Source of the DNA: Ruminococcaceae bacterium UBA2719
GTDB taxonomy: Bacteria > Bacillota > Clostridia > Oscillospirales > Acutalibacteraceae
Direction of reading: 5' to 3'
Assembly: GCA_002353935.1 (NCBI GenBank)
Contig: DEKP01000014.1
Span: forward strand, 11,166 to 28,641
Length of the DNA: 17,476 bases
Under the pieces are notes generated by a model. That model saw only the letters and a list, made by a program, of their open reading frames with translations, searched no databases and was not told the origin of the DNA. Positions 1 to 8,667 of the stretch are shown here, piece after piece. The position numbers and the translations under genes are program-made. Each line of letters begins with the position of its first letter. The first letter of the stretch is position 1.

Positions 1-354
1 TTTGTCAGCATAATCTGTAGATTTTTCGTTTACAAGGGTTCGATAAAGCTTTGTTGGTCTTACGCCTGTAAGCACGCCCCAAGAAAGCGTTGTACTATAA
101 TATTCACACAAAATATCATATAGCATAATCGCTAAATCAAGCTCGTTATCCTCTCCTATGCCGCCTTCTTTTCGTCTGTAAAAACCATCTATGCTGACTT
201 CTGCGATAATTTTGTCTCCTACATAAGTATATACATAGGGCATTTGCAAAGTTTTGCAATCATGCTTTACTTCGATTTTTTCAAAATGTGAAAAAGCTCT
301 TATTAAATTTTCAATCTCATAATGGTATTTATGGTTATCAATATATAAATTCAT
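1..354 (-). CDS. hemZ: HemZ-type coproporphyrinogen dehydrogenase / radical SAM protein, N-terminal part (runs off the window)
   Basis: Translating the minus strand from the ATG at 354 gives 118 codons open to the window edge, so the gene is partial: the start is present, while the radical-SAM cysteine cluster and C-terminus lie outside. The segment WGVLTGVRPTKL (residues 92-103) is a hallmark of the N-terminal region of HemZ, the HemN-like radical SAM proteins of Firmicutes annotated as oxygen-independent coproporphyrinogen dehydrogenases; their in vivo role in haem synthesis is less certain than that of HemN. The gene follows the MBL-fold hydrolase by 15 bp, and an MBL hydrolase-hemZ pair after relA-dtd is a recurrent clostridial arrangement, which supports the call. 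No convincing Shine-Dalgarno precedes the ATG, so translation may depend on coupling to the upstream gene. The family assignment is fairly secure; the function is inferred from the family. Confidence 0.82.
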   Translation of the reverse strand, partial: MNLYIDNHKYHYEIENLIRAFSHFEKIEVKHDCKTLQMPYVYTYVGDKIIAEVSIDGFYRRKEGGIGEDNELDLAIMLYDILCEYYSTTLSWGVLTGVRPTKLYRTLVNEKSTDYADK

Positions 355-369
355 AGTTAAACTAATTTA

Positions 370-990
370 TCATTTAAAAAACGGATTATACTTTTTTTCA
401 TGTGATAAGGTGGATATATAGTAATGACCGGGATAAATATTAAATTCGCCGGTTAAAGATGAGATGCGTTTTATCGATTTTATCATATCGCTCTGGCATC
501 CTGTCGGAAGATCTGTGCGCCCCACAGATTCACAAAACACCGTATCTCCGGTAAAAATATTATCATCAATAATATAGCATCCGGATCCTTTTGTATGCCC
601 TGGGGTATGAATGAATTTAACAGTAGAATGGCCAAAATTTATAGTATCGTTGTCTTTTAAAAAACGATCTATCACAAAAGAATTCAACCGTATATTTCTG
701 ACAGAAGACCTGTTGTATAACCCGTGGGTAAGAATTTCACGCTCGTATTCACAGGCGCACACTGTAGGTTTATATCTTCTGCTCAGTTCAGCAACAAATC
801 CGATATGATCAAAGTGACCGTGGGTTAAAAAAACGAAGTCGAGTTTTTCGCCGTTGTTGTCTATTGTTTCCAACAACGCTTCACTATAGTCTCCCGGATC
901 AACAACCGCCAGCCTCGATGTTTCCTGATCTTTTAATAAATAACAATTTTCCTCTAATTGTCCTACTACAAAAATCTTAATCTCTATCAT
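370..990 (-). CDS. MBL-fold metallo-hydrolase (glyoxalase II-like)
   Basis: A 206-residue metallo-beta-lactamase-fold protein with a complete binuclear metal site: THGHFDH at 56-62 (H57, H59, D61, H62), H132 in PGHT, D149 in TGDT, and H189 in PGH near the C-terminus. Proteins of this size and motif set are small glyoxalase II-like hydrolases (YqgX/YcbL-type), generally thought to hydrolyse thioesters such as S-D-lactoylglutathione; the substrate in this organism cannot be told from sequence, and a glutathione-lacking Firmicute may use another thiol. The start ATG overlaps the dtd stop by 4 bp (ATGA), indicating translational coupling. The MBL hydrolase between dtd and hemZ is a familiar clostridial order. 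Family confidence is high; specific activity is unknown. Confidence 0.9.
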   Translation of the reverse strand: MIEIKIFVVGQLEENCYLLKDQETSRLAVVDPGDYSEALLETIDNNGEKLDFVFLTHGHFDHIGFVAELSRRYKPTVCACEYEREILTHGLYNRSSVRNIRLNSFVIDRFLKDNDTINFGHSTVKFIHTPGHTKGSGCYIIDDNIFTGDTVFCESVGRTDLPTGCQSDMIKSIKRISSLTGEFNIYPGHYYISTLSHEKKYNPFFK

Positions 991-1442
991 TTTTTCAGTT
1001 CTCCGGAATCCAGTATTATAGTAACAGGACCGTCGTTTGTTAAAGATACTTTCATATCCGCTCCAAAAACACCTGTTCCAACTTTTTTTATTTTAAAACT
1101 TTTAATTTTTTCTACGAAATATAAATACAGTGCTTTGGCAACATCGGGTTTAGCAGAAGCAAAGAAGTCTGGCCTTCTGCCTTTTATACAGTTCGCAAAC
1201 AAGGTAAATTGAGAAACCACCAGTATATCGCCGTTAATATCCAATAAAGAATAGTTCATTTTATCATTTTCGTCTGAAAATATTCTTAAATTTACAAGCT
1301 TTTGTACCAATATATCAGCGTCCGACTCATTATCTCCTTGACCTATACCCAAAAGCACCAAAAGCCCTTTATCAATTTCTGAAACTGTTTCACCGTCAAT
1401 TTCAACCTGCGCAAAACTGACGCGCTGAATCACAACTTTCAT
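987..1442 (-). CDS. dtd: D-aminoacyl-tRNA deacylase
   Basis: A 151-residue protein, the usual length of bacterial DTD. It hydrolyses D-aminoacyl-tRNAs (for example D-Tyr-tRNA) and also clears Gly mischarged on tRNA-Ala, preventing D-residue entry into translation in the cytoplasm. Family hallmarks are visible: the N-terminal MKVVIQRV, SQFTLFA at 77-83 with the conserved Thr80, GRRPDF after it, FGADMKV at 127-132, and NDGPVT at 136-141, which carries the cross-subunit Gly-Pro motif that enforces chirality. All expected key residues are present. It starts 2 bp after the relA stop and overlaps the downstream hydrolase by 4 bp, as part of the widespread relA-dtd pairing in Firmicutes, so it is almost certainly co-transcribed with relA. 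Confidence 0.97.
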   Translation of the reverse strand: MKVVIQRVSFAQVEIDGETVSEIDKGLLVLLGIGQGDNESDADILVQKLVNLRIFSDENDKMNYSLLDINGDILVVSQFTLFANCIKGRRPDFFASAKPDVAKALYLYFVEKIKSFKIKKVGTGVFGADMKVSLTNDGPVTIILDSGELKK

Positions 1443-1444
1443 AA

Positions 1445-3637
1445 TTATACCCTCGTTATTGATAAAATGGAATTTATCTGTGCTAAATGCGACATAACAG
1501 AACGTAAATGATCCATATTTTTAATTTCAATAGTTAATGTAACAAGAGCCTGATTATTGCCGATTTCTCGGGAATTGAGCGTATGAATAAAAATATGCAT
1601 AGCGGAAAGTTCTTTTGTAACATCAGCCAAAAAACCGGTTCGATCGTTGCATAATATCTCAAGAGTACTTTGGAACGAATCCTTAATATCGCTGTCCCAA
1701 TGAGCTTTTACCCAGCGCTGCGGTTCTTCGCACTCAGAAAGATTTTCAGGAACATTGGTACAGCTACGTGTGTGTATAGACACACCAAATCCGCGCGTAA
1801 TATACCCTATTATTTCATCTCCCGGCAGCGGATTACAGCAACGGGAAAACTTAATAAGACAATCGTCTACGCCCTCTATTGTAACACCTGAACCTACATG
1901 ATTTTTCTTTGAAGCTGATTGCTCGTCGGTTATTTCATGAACTTCAGGCACTTCTTTTTTGTACTTTTTATTATATATCTCTTTGATACGAGGCATGATT
2001 TTCCATAGCTGTATGCCTCCGTAACCAATAGATGCATAGAAATCATCAACGCTATTACAATGGTGACGTTGTATGATAGGAGCCAAACACTCTTCTAAAT
2101 CTTCCTCGGCAAACTGCATGCCAGCCTTTTTGAGTTCATGCTCAAACTGAGCCTTGCCTTCTGTTATATTTTCTTCGCGCTTCTCTTTTTTGAACCATTG
2201 ACGAATTTTGGTACGAGCACTGTTAGTTTTTACAATCTTTAACCAGTCACGTTTCGGTCCGGAACCCTCTTTTTGAGTTAAAATTTCTACAATATCGCTG
2301 TTTTGCACCTTATAGTCAATTGGAACTATCTTGCGGTTGACTTTTGCGCCTACCATCCTGTTTCCTACTCCGGAGTGAATGGCATATGCCATGTCAATAA
2401 CCGTTGCTCCATACGGCAAAGATATAACATCTCCCTTTGGAGTAAACACATAAACCTCGTTAGGAGATAAATCGTTTTTTATAGTTTTTACTATATCGGT
2501 AGCGTCTTCTGCTTCAGACTGTATCTCCAGCATTTTGCGCACCCAAACCAGGCGTTCTTCTAACGAATCCTGCTTTGAATCTTTTACGTTTAGCTTGTAT
2601 TTCCAATGCGCCGCTATTCCATATTCAGCTGTTTGGTGCATTTCATAGGTTCTTATCTGAACTTCAAACGGTATACTGTTTTTATCAAACACAGTTGTAT
2701 GAAGAGACTGATACATATTAGGTTTTGGTGTAGAAATATAGTCTTTGAATCTATTTGGCAAAGGAGTAAAAATATCGTGAACTATACCCAAAACGTTATA
2801 GCAATCCGAAATGGTATCAACAATTACTCTAACGGCAAAAACATCAAATATCTGATCCATACTTTTTCCCTGCATAAAGGTTTTTCTATATATAGAAATA
2901 ATACTCTTTACTCTGCCTGAAATAGTAACATGAGGAATCGAATCTCCGATTTTATCTAAAATTTTCTCTTTTATTGTATCAATAAATTCATTGCGCTCAT
3001 TTTCTGTTAAAGCAAGCTCATGCTCAATCTCACTATAACCGATCGGATCAAGATAACGTATCGAAAGGTCTTCAAGCTCATCTTTGATATTTTTCATACC
3101 AAGCCTATGAGCTATAGGCGCATAAACTTCCATACACTCCAAGGCTTTGTCCCTGCGTTTTTGTTCTTCTACACATTCAATCGTGCGCATATTATGAAGT
3201 CTGTCTGCAAGCTTTATGATAATAACACGTATATCGTTACTCATTGCAATAAGCATTTTCCGAACATTCTCAGCCTGTTGCTCTTCGCGGTCGACATATT
3301 TAATTTTGCTGATTTTTGTTAACCCGTCTACTATAAGAGAAACTTCTTCGCCGAATTTTTCTTCTATTTCATCTAAAGTAACAGAGGTGTCCTCAACTAC
3401 ATCGTGCAAAAGCGCCGAAATAATAGAATCTGTATCCATCCCCATATCCGTTAAAATGCACGCTACAGATGTTGGATGTAAAATATACGGTACTCCTGAA
3501 ACGCGTCTCTGATCACCATGAGCTTTGTTCGCAAACTCATAAGCTTTTGTAATTTTTTGCTTATCATAATTCACAGGACTTTTGTCCATCATAGATAACA
3601 GTTCTTCAAAATCCTGATAATGAATACTCTGCGTCAA
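1445..3637 (-). CDS. relA: Bifunctional (p)ppGpp synthetase/hydrolase (RelA/SpoT family, Rel)
   Basis: A 730-residue long RSH protein that makes (p)ppGpp from ATP and GTP/GDP and degrades it, controlling the stringent response. Domains in order: an N-terminal HD hydrolase domain with H54, the H78-D79 pair and D145 (in LADRLHNM) all intact; a synthetase domain with RVKS at 242-245, FKDYISTPKPN near 297-307 and EVQIRT at 325-330; a TGS domain about 392-453 (EVYVFTPKGD); a conserved-cysteine/RIS region with CCNP at 600-603 and C626; and a C-terminal ACT domain about 655-728. Intact motifs in both catalytic domains predict a bifunctional enzyme, the rule for single-Rel Firmicutes. The chosen start is TTG at 3637: it overlaps the recJ stop (TTGA) and has a near-perfect AAGGAGGTG five bases upstream. 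The next in-frame Met lies about 16 codons later and lacks such support. apt, often located between recJ and relA, is absent. Confidence 0.97.
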   Translation of the reverse strand: MTQSIHYQDFEELLSMMDKSPVNYDKQKITKAYEFANKAHGDQRRVSGVPYILHPTSVACILTDMGMDTDSIISALLHDVVEDTSVTLDEIEEKFGEEVSLIVDGLTKISKIKYVDREEQQAENVRKMLIAMSNDIRVIIIKLADRLHNMRTIECVEEQKRRDKALECMEVYAPIAHRLGMKNIKDELEDLSIRYLDPIGYSEIEHELALTENERNEFIDTIKEKILDKIGDSIPHVTISGRVKSIISIYRKTFMQGKSMDQIFDVFAVRVIVDTISDCYNVLGIVHDIFTPLPNRFKDYISTPKPNMYQSLHTTVFDKNSIPFEVQIRTYEMHQTAEYGIAAHWKYKLNVKDSKQDSLEERLVWVRKMLEIQSEAEDATDIVKTIKNDLSPNEVYVFTPKGDVISLPYGATVIDMAYAIHSGVGNRMVGAKVNRKIVPIDYKVQNSDIVEILTQKEGSGPKRDWLKIVKTNSARTKIRQWFKKEKREENITEGKAQFEHELKKAGMQFAEEDLEECLAPIIQRHHCNSVDDFYASIGYGGIQLWKIMPRIKEIYNKKYKKEVPEVHEITDEQSASKKNHVGSGVTIEGVDDCLIKFSRCCNPLPGDEIIGYITRGFGVSIHTRSCTNVPENLSECEEPQRWVKAHWDSDIKDSFQSTLEILCNDRTGFLADVTKELSAMHIFIHTLNSREIGNNQALVTLTIEIKNMDHLRSVMSHLAQINSILSITRV

Positions 3638-5676
3638 GAGATCACCTCCTTAAGTTTTTGGATAATAAGAGAATCAGCTAAATTAACCTTACTCTCAACC
3701 TCACATAATTTTATATCGCAAACATATATTCCTTCAAATATACGAATAAGATTAAGTTCATTCATACATTCAAGTATAACTCGAAGTTTTCCGTAATTTA
3801 TATTACTTTTAAGACGATACAGAAAAGTAGCTATTGAATGTCTAAAACCGCCGCTTTGTCTCAAAAAACGATAAACAATTGCAAATTCATCTCTTGTAGG
3901 CAATATTGATTCCGCGTCTTTCTTTGAAATATCATCTCCGCGGCAAAAAGCTTCAAATGTTTCTTTTGCAAAAATATTATATTCATAATCAAAGCCAGAA
4001 AATTTAATATCTCTAATAACAATCGAAAGGCTCTCTATATTATTATATACATTTACTCCCAAGTTAACCGCCAAATCGACAGTGTCTCCAATTTCAAAGT
4101 CAAATTCCTGCAAAGTTGTTGAAAATTTTAAAGCAACAACTGTTGAACCTGCGCGAGCAAGCGACAATTTAAGATGCTTTCCACCGGATAACGGCGTAAT
4201 TTCTACAATTTTCATACTATACAAGCCAAAAATCGGAGTAGGATTTCCTGCGCCGTAAGGCTCTAAAAGTTCAAGTTCTGATGCAAGAGAAACAGAAAGC
4301 TGCGATGGATTTAATTTGCAATCGAGCTCCAGCTGCGGCACAGGCATCTCAAAATTCTTTGCGTAGTCATTAATAGCTGCAATAAATTTATCTATGTTTT
4401 CTGTTTTTAAGCTAAATCCCACAGCCATGGGATGTCCGCCATACTGCGTCAACAAACTGCTGCAAGAAAATACGGCGTCGCAAAGCGAAAAGCCTTTTAC
4501 ACTCCTACCAGAAGCGCGACACTCCTGTCCGTCAGAAGATATTATAATTGTCGGCTTAGAATATATTTCTTTTATTTTGGAAGCAACGATACCTATAACT
4601 CCCCTGTGCCAATTTTCTCCAGTTAATATAATTATACGATTTTGAACAAGACGAGGATCGCTCATTATTCTATCGTTAATATCATCTAAAATTTGCTTTT
4701 CAATCGCCTTACGTTCAGCATTATCCTTACCTAATTCTTGAGCTATTTCATAAGCATAATCATAGTCCTCAGTCAACAGCATAGATACTGTATTCTTAGA
4801 AAGACCCAGTCTGCCTGCGGCGTTGATACGCGGAGCTAAATTAAATGATATGTTTCCCGCAGTGATTTTTTTGTTTATTAGACCTGATTCTTCCAAAAGT
4901 GCCGAAATTCCAACTCTATCAGCATTTGTTATATGCCTAAGGCCGTTTTTAACCAACACTCGATTTTCTCCCAGAAGCGGCACAAGATCACCTATTGTGC
5001 CCAAGGCTACTATGTCGGAATAATTCTCAAGAAGCGAATCAAGATCACCATATTCGCCTTCTATAGCGCAAACCAGTTTAAACGCAACTCCTACTCCAGA
5101 TAAACCTTTGAAAGAACTGGTGCAATCTTCTCTATGTAAATCTACCACAGCAACAGCCGCAGGAAGTTTATCCGGCGGTATATGGTGATCGGTTATAACA
5201 GTATCTATTCCAAGGCTGTTTGCATATGCCACTTCGTCAAATGCTGCAATCCCATTATCCACTGTAATAATCAACTGAACCTTATTTTCTGCCAAAAGGG
5301 TAACAGCATTATTATTGAGTCCATAACCCTCTTCTTCGCGTGATGGTATATAAAACATAACATTGGCACCTAAATCGTACAAATAAGAATATAGCAAAGC
5401 TGTTGATGTTACGCCGTCTACATCAAAATCTCCGTAAACACATATTTTCTCATCGTTTTCGATAGCTTCTTGAATACGATTTACTGCTTTATCCATATCT
5501 TTAATATCAAACGGAGAGGCAATCAGGTTCTCGTCAGACATAAAACTGATTATATCATTTTCATTAACAATGCCTCGAATATCCAACAGCATGGCAACAA
5601 AAGCGGATAGAGAATATTTCTGCGAAATCTCCATCGCACTTTCCTTATTTAATTTTGCAACTGTCCATTTCTTCAT
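3634..5676 (-). CDS. recJ: Single-stranded-DNA-specific 5'-3' exonuclease RecJ
   Basis: A 680-residue DHH-superfamily nuclease that resects 5' ends of single-stranded DNA in RecF-pathway recombination, mismatch repair and base excision repair. Metal-binding motifs are present in order: YGDFDVDGVTS at 81-91, VDNGIAA at 139-145, DHH at 163-165 with the following HIPP, VVDLH at 177-181, and D230 in the IGDLVPL segment. The DHHA1 part follows with HRGVIGIVASK around 357-367, ASGRS at 388-392 and GGHPMAVGF at 413-421, then an OB-fold-like region. Residues from roughly 560 form an extra C-terminal tail, which makes the protein longer than the E. coli enzyme (about 577 residues); C-terminal extensions are usual in Firmicute RecJ. 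The start ATG at 5676 has an upstream AGAGGCG ribosome site and lies 16 bp after recN. The stop overlaps the relA TTG start. Confidence 0.96.
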   Translation of the reverse strand: MKKWTVAKLNKESAMEISQKYSLSAFVAMLLDIRGIVNENDIISFMSDENLIASPFDIKDMDKAVNRIQEAIENDEKICVYGDFDVDGVTSTALLYSYLYDLGANVMFYIPSREEEGYGLNNNAVTLLAENKVQLIITVDNGIAAFDEVAYANSLGIDTVITDHHIPPDKLPAAVAVVDLHREDCTSSFKGLSGVGVAFKLVCAIEGEYGDLDSLLENYSDIVALGTIGDLVPLLGENRVLVKNGLRHITNADRVGISALLEESGLINKKITAGNISFNLAPRINAAGRLGLSKNTVSMLLTEDYDYAYEIAQELGKDNAERKAIEKQILDDINDRIMSDPRLVQNRIIILTGENWHRGVIGIVASKIKEIYSKPTIIISSDGQECRASGRSVKGFSLCDAVFSCSSLLTQYGGHPMAVGFSLKTENIDKFIAAINDYAKNFEMPVPQLELDCKLNPSQLSVSLASELELLEPYGAGNPTPIFGLYSMKIVEITPLSGGKHLKLSLARAGSTVVALKFSTTLQEFDFEIGDTVDLAVNLGVNVYNNIESLSIVIRDIKFSGFDYEYNIFAKETFEAFCRGDDISKKDAESILPTRDEFAIVYRFLRQSGGFRHSIATFLYRLKSNINYGKLRVILECMNELNLIRIFEGIYVCDIKLCEVESKVNLADSLIIQKLKEVIS
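3643..3651 (-). promoter_or_regulatory. Ribosome binding site deciding the TTG start of relA
   Basis: The minus strand reads AAGGAGGTG five bases before TTG. This is an uninterrupted match to the anti-Shine-Dalgarno end of 16S rRNA and is the strongest such site in the window. It lies inside the last codons of recJ and selects the non-ATG start of relA. Confidence 0.85.
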
Positions 5677-5692
5677 AAAGCGCCTCTGCTTT

Positions 5693-7357
5693 TTATTTGT
5701 TATCTTCTATCAATCTACGCGCATGCTCAAGCGCAGTATCTGTTATTTCTTCTCCGCCGATTATTCGTGCAAGTTCACGTATTCTGCCGTCTATATCCAG
5801 AATAGAAACACTTGTAAATGTTCTGTCGCTTTCTACTCTCTTTTTTATGAGTAAATGATTATCAGCAAAAGACGCTATCTGAGCTTGGTGCGTAACACAC
5901 ATAACCTGACGATCACCAGATAACTGACTTAACTTTTTACCAACTCTTTGAGCAGCTGAACCTGAAATACCAGTATCAATTTCATCAAAAATCAAGGTTT
6001 CTACAAAATCAGACTTTGACAGTACAGTTTTAATTGCAAGCATCATACGAGAAAGCTCTCCTCCTGATGCTATTTTTGCAACAGGTTTGGGATCTTCACC
6101 GGGATTGACGGAAATCAAAAATTCAATTTTATCATTTCCTCTGTTTGAAAGTTCAATTTTTTCAAAATCAACCACAAGTTTTATATTAGGCATAAGAAGA
6201 AAAGCCATTTCTTGCTCAACCTGATTTACAAATTGTTCAGCTGTATCGTGTCGAATTTTGGACAACTGTTGAGCAAGCTTGTTTGCGTTTGAATATAACT
6301 CATCATATTTATTTTGGAGCAACTCTCTGTTGACTTCATAATTTTCAAGTTCTGAAAGCTCTTTTCTGGCGTTTTCCAAATATTCTAAAATCTCTTCTTC
6401 AGTTGAGCCGTACTTCTTCTTAAGCTTATATAACAAATCGAGTCTTTCTTCGATTTCTTCGAGTTTAGCATCAGATGCTTCTATCTCATTCATATAAGAA
6501 CGTATTTCCTCGGCACAATCCTGAATTTCATACAATGCCGATGAAAATCTGTTTGACAGACTCTCAACTTCATTCATATATTGCGATACAAAAATCAAAG
6601 ACTCTGATACTGAATCTATTGCAGAAACTACTCCCTCAGCGTAAGAATCACCCTCTAAAATCATCAATGATTTTGTAAGTTCTTTTGAAATTCTTTCGCT
6701 GTTGAGCAAAGCAGTCTTTTCGTTTTGCAACTGATCATATTCGCCGATTTTAACATCAGCAGCCTCCAGCTCTTCTATCTGAAATTTTAATATATCAACT
6801 CTCTGCAAGCGCTCGGCATCATCACTGTTTGCGCTTGAAAGTTCATTTTCTGTCTTTTTCAGCTCTTTATAGATTGATCTGTACTCACTTAAAATCGGAG
6901 CAAAGTCTGACAAAGCGTCAATATATAAAATATGATAAGCAGAATTCATAAGTTCAAGAGAATCATTTTGTCCGTGGATGTTTATAAGATACTCACCGAG
7001 CTCTTTTAAAGCTGAAACAGATGCCGGTCGCGAATTTATATGACAACTGTTTTTTCCCGATACATACATTTCTCGCTGTAAAATCAACACATCATCCTCT
7101 ATTGAAAATCCCATTTGTCTAAGCTTTCTTTTTACGAGCTCCGATATATTATCAAACGTTGCGCTGACAAGCGCAGAATTTGCACCGGCTCTAATTAATG
7201 TACGAGGAGAACGCTTGCCAAGAACCATATTGATAGAATCAATAATAATACTCTTTCCTGCTCCTGTTTCACCGGTCAAAACATTCAAACCTTTTATAAA
7301 ATCTATATTTGTTTTTTCTATTACAGCTATATTTTCTATATATAGATTTGCCAGCAT
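5693..7357 (-). CDS. recN: DNA repair protein RecN (SMC-like ATPase)
   Basis: A 554-residue cytoplasmic SMC-family ATPase that acts early in double-strand-break repair, gathering DNA ends. It has a split ABC head: Walker A GETGAGKS at 29-36 and a Q-loop in HGQND near 128-132, then a helical, charged coiled-coil arm of roughly residues 155-370 (shorter than in true SMC proteins, as expected), then the ABC signature SGGELSRMML at 431-440, Walker B LIFDEIDTGI at 455-464 and the switch histidine in VTHQAQIA near 490. Length matches the family. The ribosome site GAGGTAA overlaps the argR stop, and the gap to argR is 8 bp, so the two are coupled. The argR-recN pairing is conserved in Firmicutes. 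Here the next gene is recJ rather than the spoIVB-spo0A pair seen in many spore formers. Confidence 0.97.
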   Translation of the reverse strand: MLANLYIENIAVIEKTNIDFIKGLNVLTGETGAGKSIIIDSINMVLGKRSPRTLIRAGANSALVSATFDNISELVKRKLRQMGFSIEDDVLILQREMYVSGKNSCHINSRPASVSALKELGEYLINIHGQNDSLELMNSAYHILYIDALSDFAPILSEYRSIYKELKKTENELSSANSDDAERLQRVDILKFQIEELEAADVKIGEYDQLQNEKTALLNSERISKELTKSLMILEGDSYAEGVVSAIDSVSESLIFVSQYMNEVESLSNRFSSALYEIQDCAEEIRSYMNEIEASDAKLEEIEERLDLLYKLKKKYGSTEEEILEYLENARKELSELENYEVNRELLQNKYDELYSNANKLAQQLSKIRHDTAEQFVNQVEQEMAFLLMPNIKLVVDFEKIELSNRGNDKIEFLISVNPGEDPKPVAKIASGGELSRMMLAIKTVLSKSDFVETLIFDEIDTGISGSAAQRVGKKLSQLSGDRQVMCVTHQAQIASFADNHLLIKKRVESDRTFTSVSILDIDGRIRELARIIGGEEITDTALEHARRLIEDNK

Positions 7358-7365
7358 AAATTACC

Positions 7366-7815
7366 TCATCTGATATATTTGCTAAATTCTTCAGCATACT
7401 CTTTTGCGCTTTTTTCATCTTTACAAATTACTATAAACGTATCATCCCCTGCTAACGTGCCGACGATATAATTGTATTCCATTGAATCAATACCGGCACA
7501 AACCGCCTGGGCCATTCCGCTGTAAGTCTTAATAACAACAATATTTAAAGCATTGACCGCTGATACGACAGAAGTAGAAAAAAGCTGTTGAAAATTGCTT
7601 TGCATTCCTTTTTTATCGCTGCTGGGTACCATATATCGGTATCTTCCGTCAGAAGCGAGACTCTTTGTCAATCTAAGTTGCTTGATATCTCTGGAAACTG
7701 TAGACTGAGTCACTTTATAACCGTCGTTTTTCAGATGTTCAATGAGTTCGTCTTGTGTTGTGATAGGATATTTTCCTATTATTTCAAGTATCCTTGTCTG
7801 TCGGTTTATTTTCAT
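7366..7815 (-). CDS. argR: Arginine repressor ArgR/AhrC
   Basis: A 149-residue protein of normal ArgR length. The N-terminal winged helix includes the recognition segment TQSTVSRDIKQLRL at 36-49, which contacts ARG boxes. The C-terminal oligomerisation and arginine-binding domain has GTLAGDDTFIVI at 119-130, with the paired aspartates that bind L-arginine. The family forms hexamers that repress arginine biosynthesis, and often activate catabolism, when arginine is present. The start ATG overlaps the nadK stop by 4 bp (ATGA) and has AAGGAG eight bases upstream. Its place between nadK and recN is the standard Firmicute order, so its synthesis probably follows the operon rather than a dedicated arg promoter; no ARG box was identified in the window. 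Confidence 0.97.
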   Translation of the reverse strand: MKINRQTRILEIIGKYPITTQDELIEHLKNDGYKVTQSTVSRDIKQLRLTKSLASDGRYRYMVPSSDKKGMQSNFQQLFSTSVVSAVNALNIVVIKTYSGMAQAVCAGIDSMEYNYIVGTLAGDDTFIVICKDEKSAKEYAEEFSKYIR

Positions 7816-8657
7816 GCATCTCTCTCCTTGAGTTTTTCGTTTAGCAGAGTGTAAAAATTTTTCTCTTTTAGAATTATAACATTCAGCTCAAGCTCTGATT
7901 TTTTAACGCATACTGTGTCCAAATTATTAAGTTCAATAGAATTTTGACCATCTACTGTTAAATAGCATTTTGAATTCGAAGGCAAAAGCACCTGAGCTGT
8001 GAGCTCAGAATTTTCACTAAACACTACCTGACGTGATGAAAGTGCATGAGGACACACTGGTGTGAGTAAAATACATTTCATATCAGGCTCAACGACAGGG
8101 CCTCCGGCAGAGAAAGAATATGCAGTAGAACCCGTAGGAGTAGCAAACAGCATTCCGTCCGCTCTGTAAGAAATTATGCGTTCATTATTAAGTGATACAA
8201 AAATATCAACAATTGATGAGAGCGCACTCCTACATATAGCTGCTTCATTAACCGCAGTAAATCCGTATTGCTCACCGTTATGATTTACAACTACATCCAA
8301 TAGCATTCTGGTTTGAATTTTATAATCTCCTGTAACAAGCTTTTTCAAACTAGAAATTTCATCCGGCTCAACCCCCGCGACAAAACCTATACGCCCCAAG
8401 TTTACACCGATCAACGGCTTTTTGTATATACCAGCAAATTTTGCACTGTGAATAATTGTTCCGTCTCCGCCTACGGTTATAGCTACATCACAGTTTTTAA
8501 TAATATCTTCATCGGTATTATATTTTTGAGTATTAGTTAATTCTATCGAAAAAGAAGAAAGAATAATAACATCTTCATCATGCAAAAGGTCAACTATTTT
8601 TTGCGCAATTAACGTTGCGTTTTCCTTATCTTTATTTACTATTAAACCAATTTTCAT
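7812..8657 (-). CDS. nadK: NAD kinase
   Basis: A 281-residue enzyme (from the preferred start) that phosphorylates NAD to NADP with ATP or polyphosphate; it is the only known route to NADP. Motifs seen: GGDGT at 63-67 (with TV before it), VNEAA around 136-140 whose Asn-Glu pair binds the NAD ribose, and TPTGSTAYS at 173-181. The open frame extends six codons further to a TTG at 8675, but AGAGGTGAT lies between that TTG and the ATG at 8657 with correct spacing for the ATG, so 8657 is chosen. The ribosome site overlaps the tlyA stop, 10 bp away. The tlyA-nadK-argR-recN order is conserved in Firmicutes. Confidence 0.96.
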   Translation of the reverse strand: MKIGLIVNKDKENATLIAQKIVDLLHDEDVIILSSFSIELTNTQKYNTDEDIIKNCDVAITVGGDGTIIHSAKFAGIYKKPLIGVNLGRIGFVAGVEPDEISSLKKLVTGDYKIQTRMLLDVVVNHNGEQYGFTAVNEAAICRSALSSIVDIFVSLNNERIISYRADGMLFATPTGSTAYSFSAGGPVVEPDMKCILLTPVCPHALSSRQVVFSENSELTAQVLLPSNSKCYLTVDGQNSIELNNLDTVCVKKSELELNVIILKEKNFYTLLNEKLKERDA

Positions 8658-8667
8658 AAAATCACCT

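Noticed and set aside
7588..7854. Plus-strand frame of 88 codons opposite argR and the nadK end
   Set aside because: It is antisense to well-supported genes with conserved motifs, has no ribosome site and no recognisable domain.
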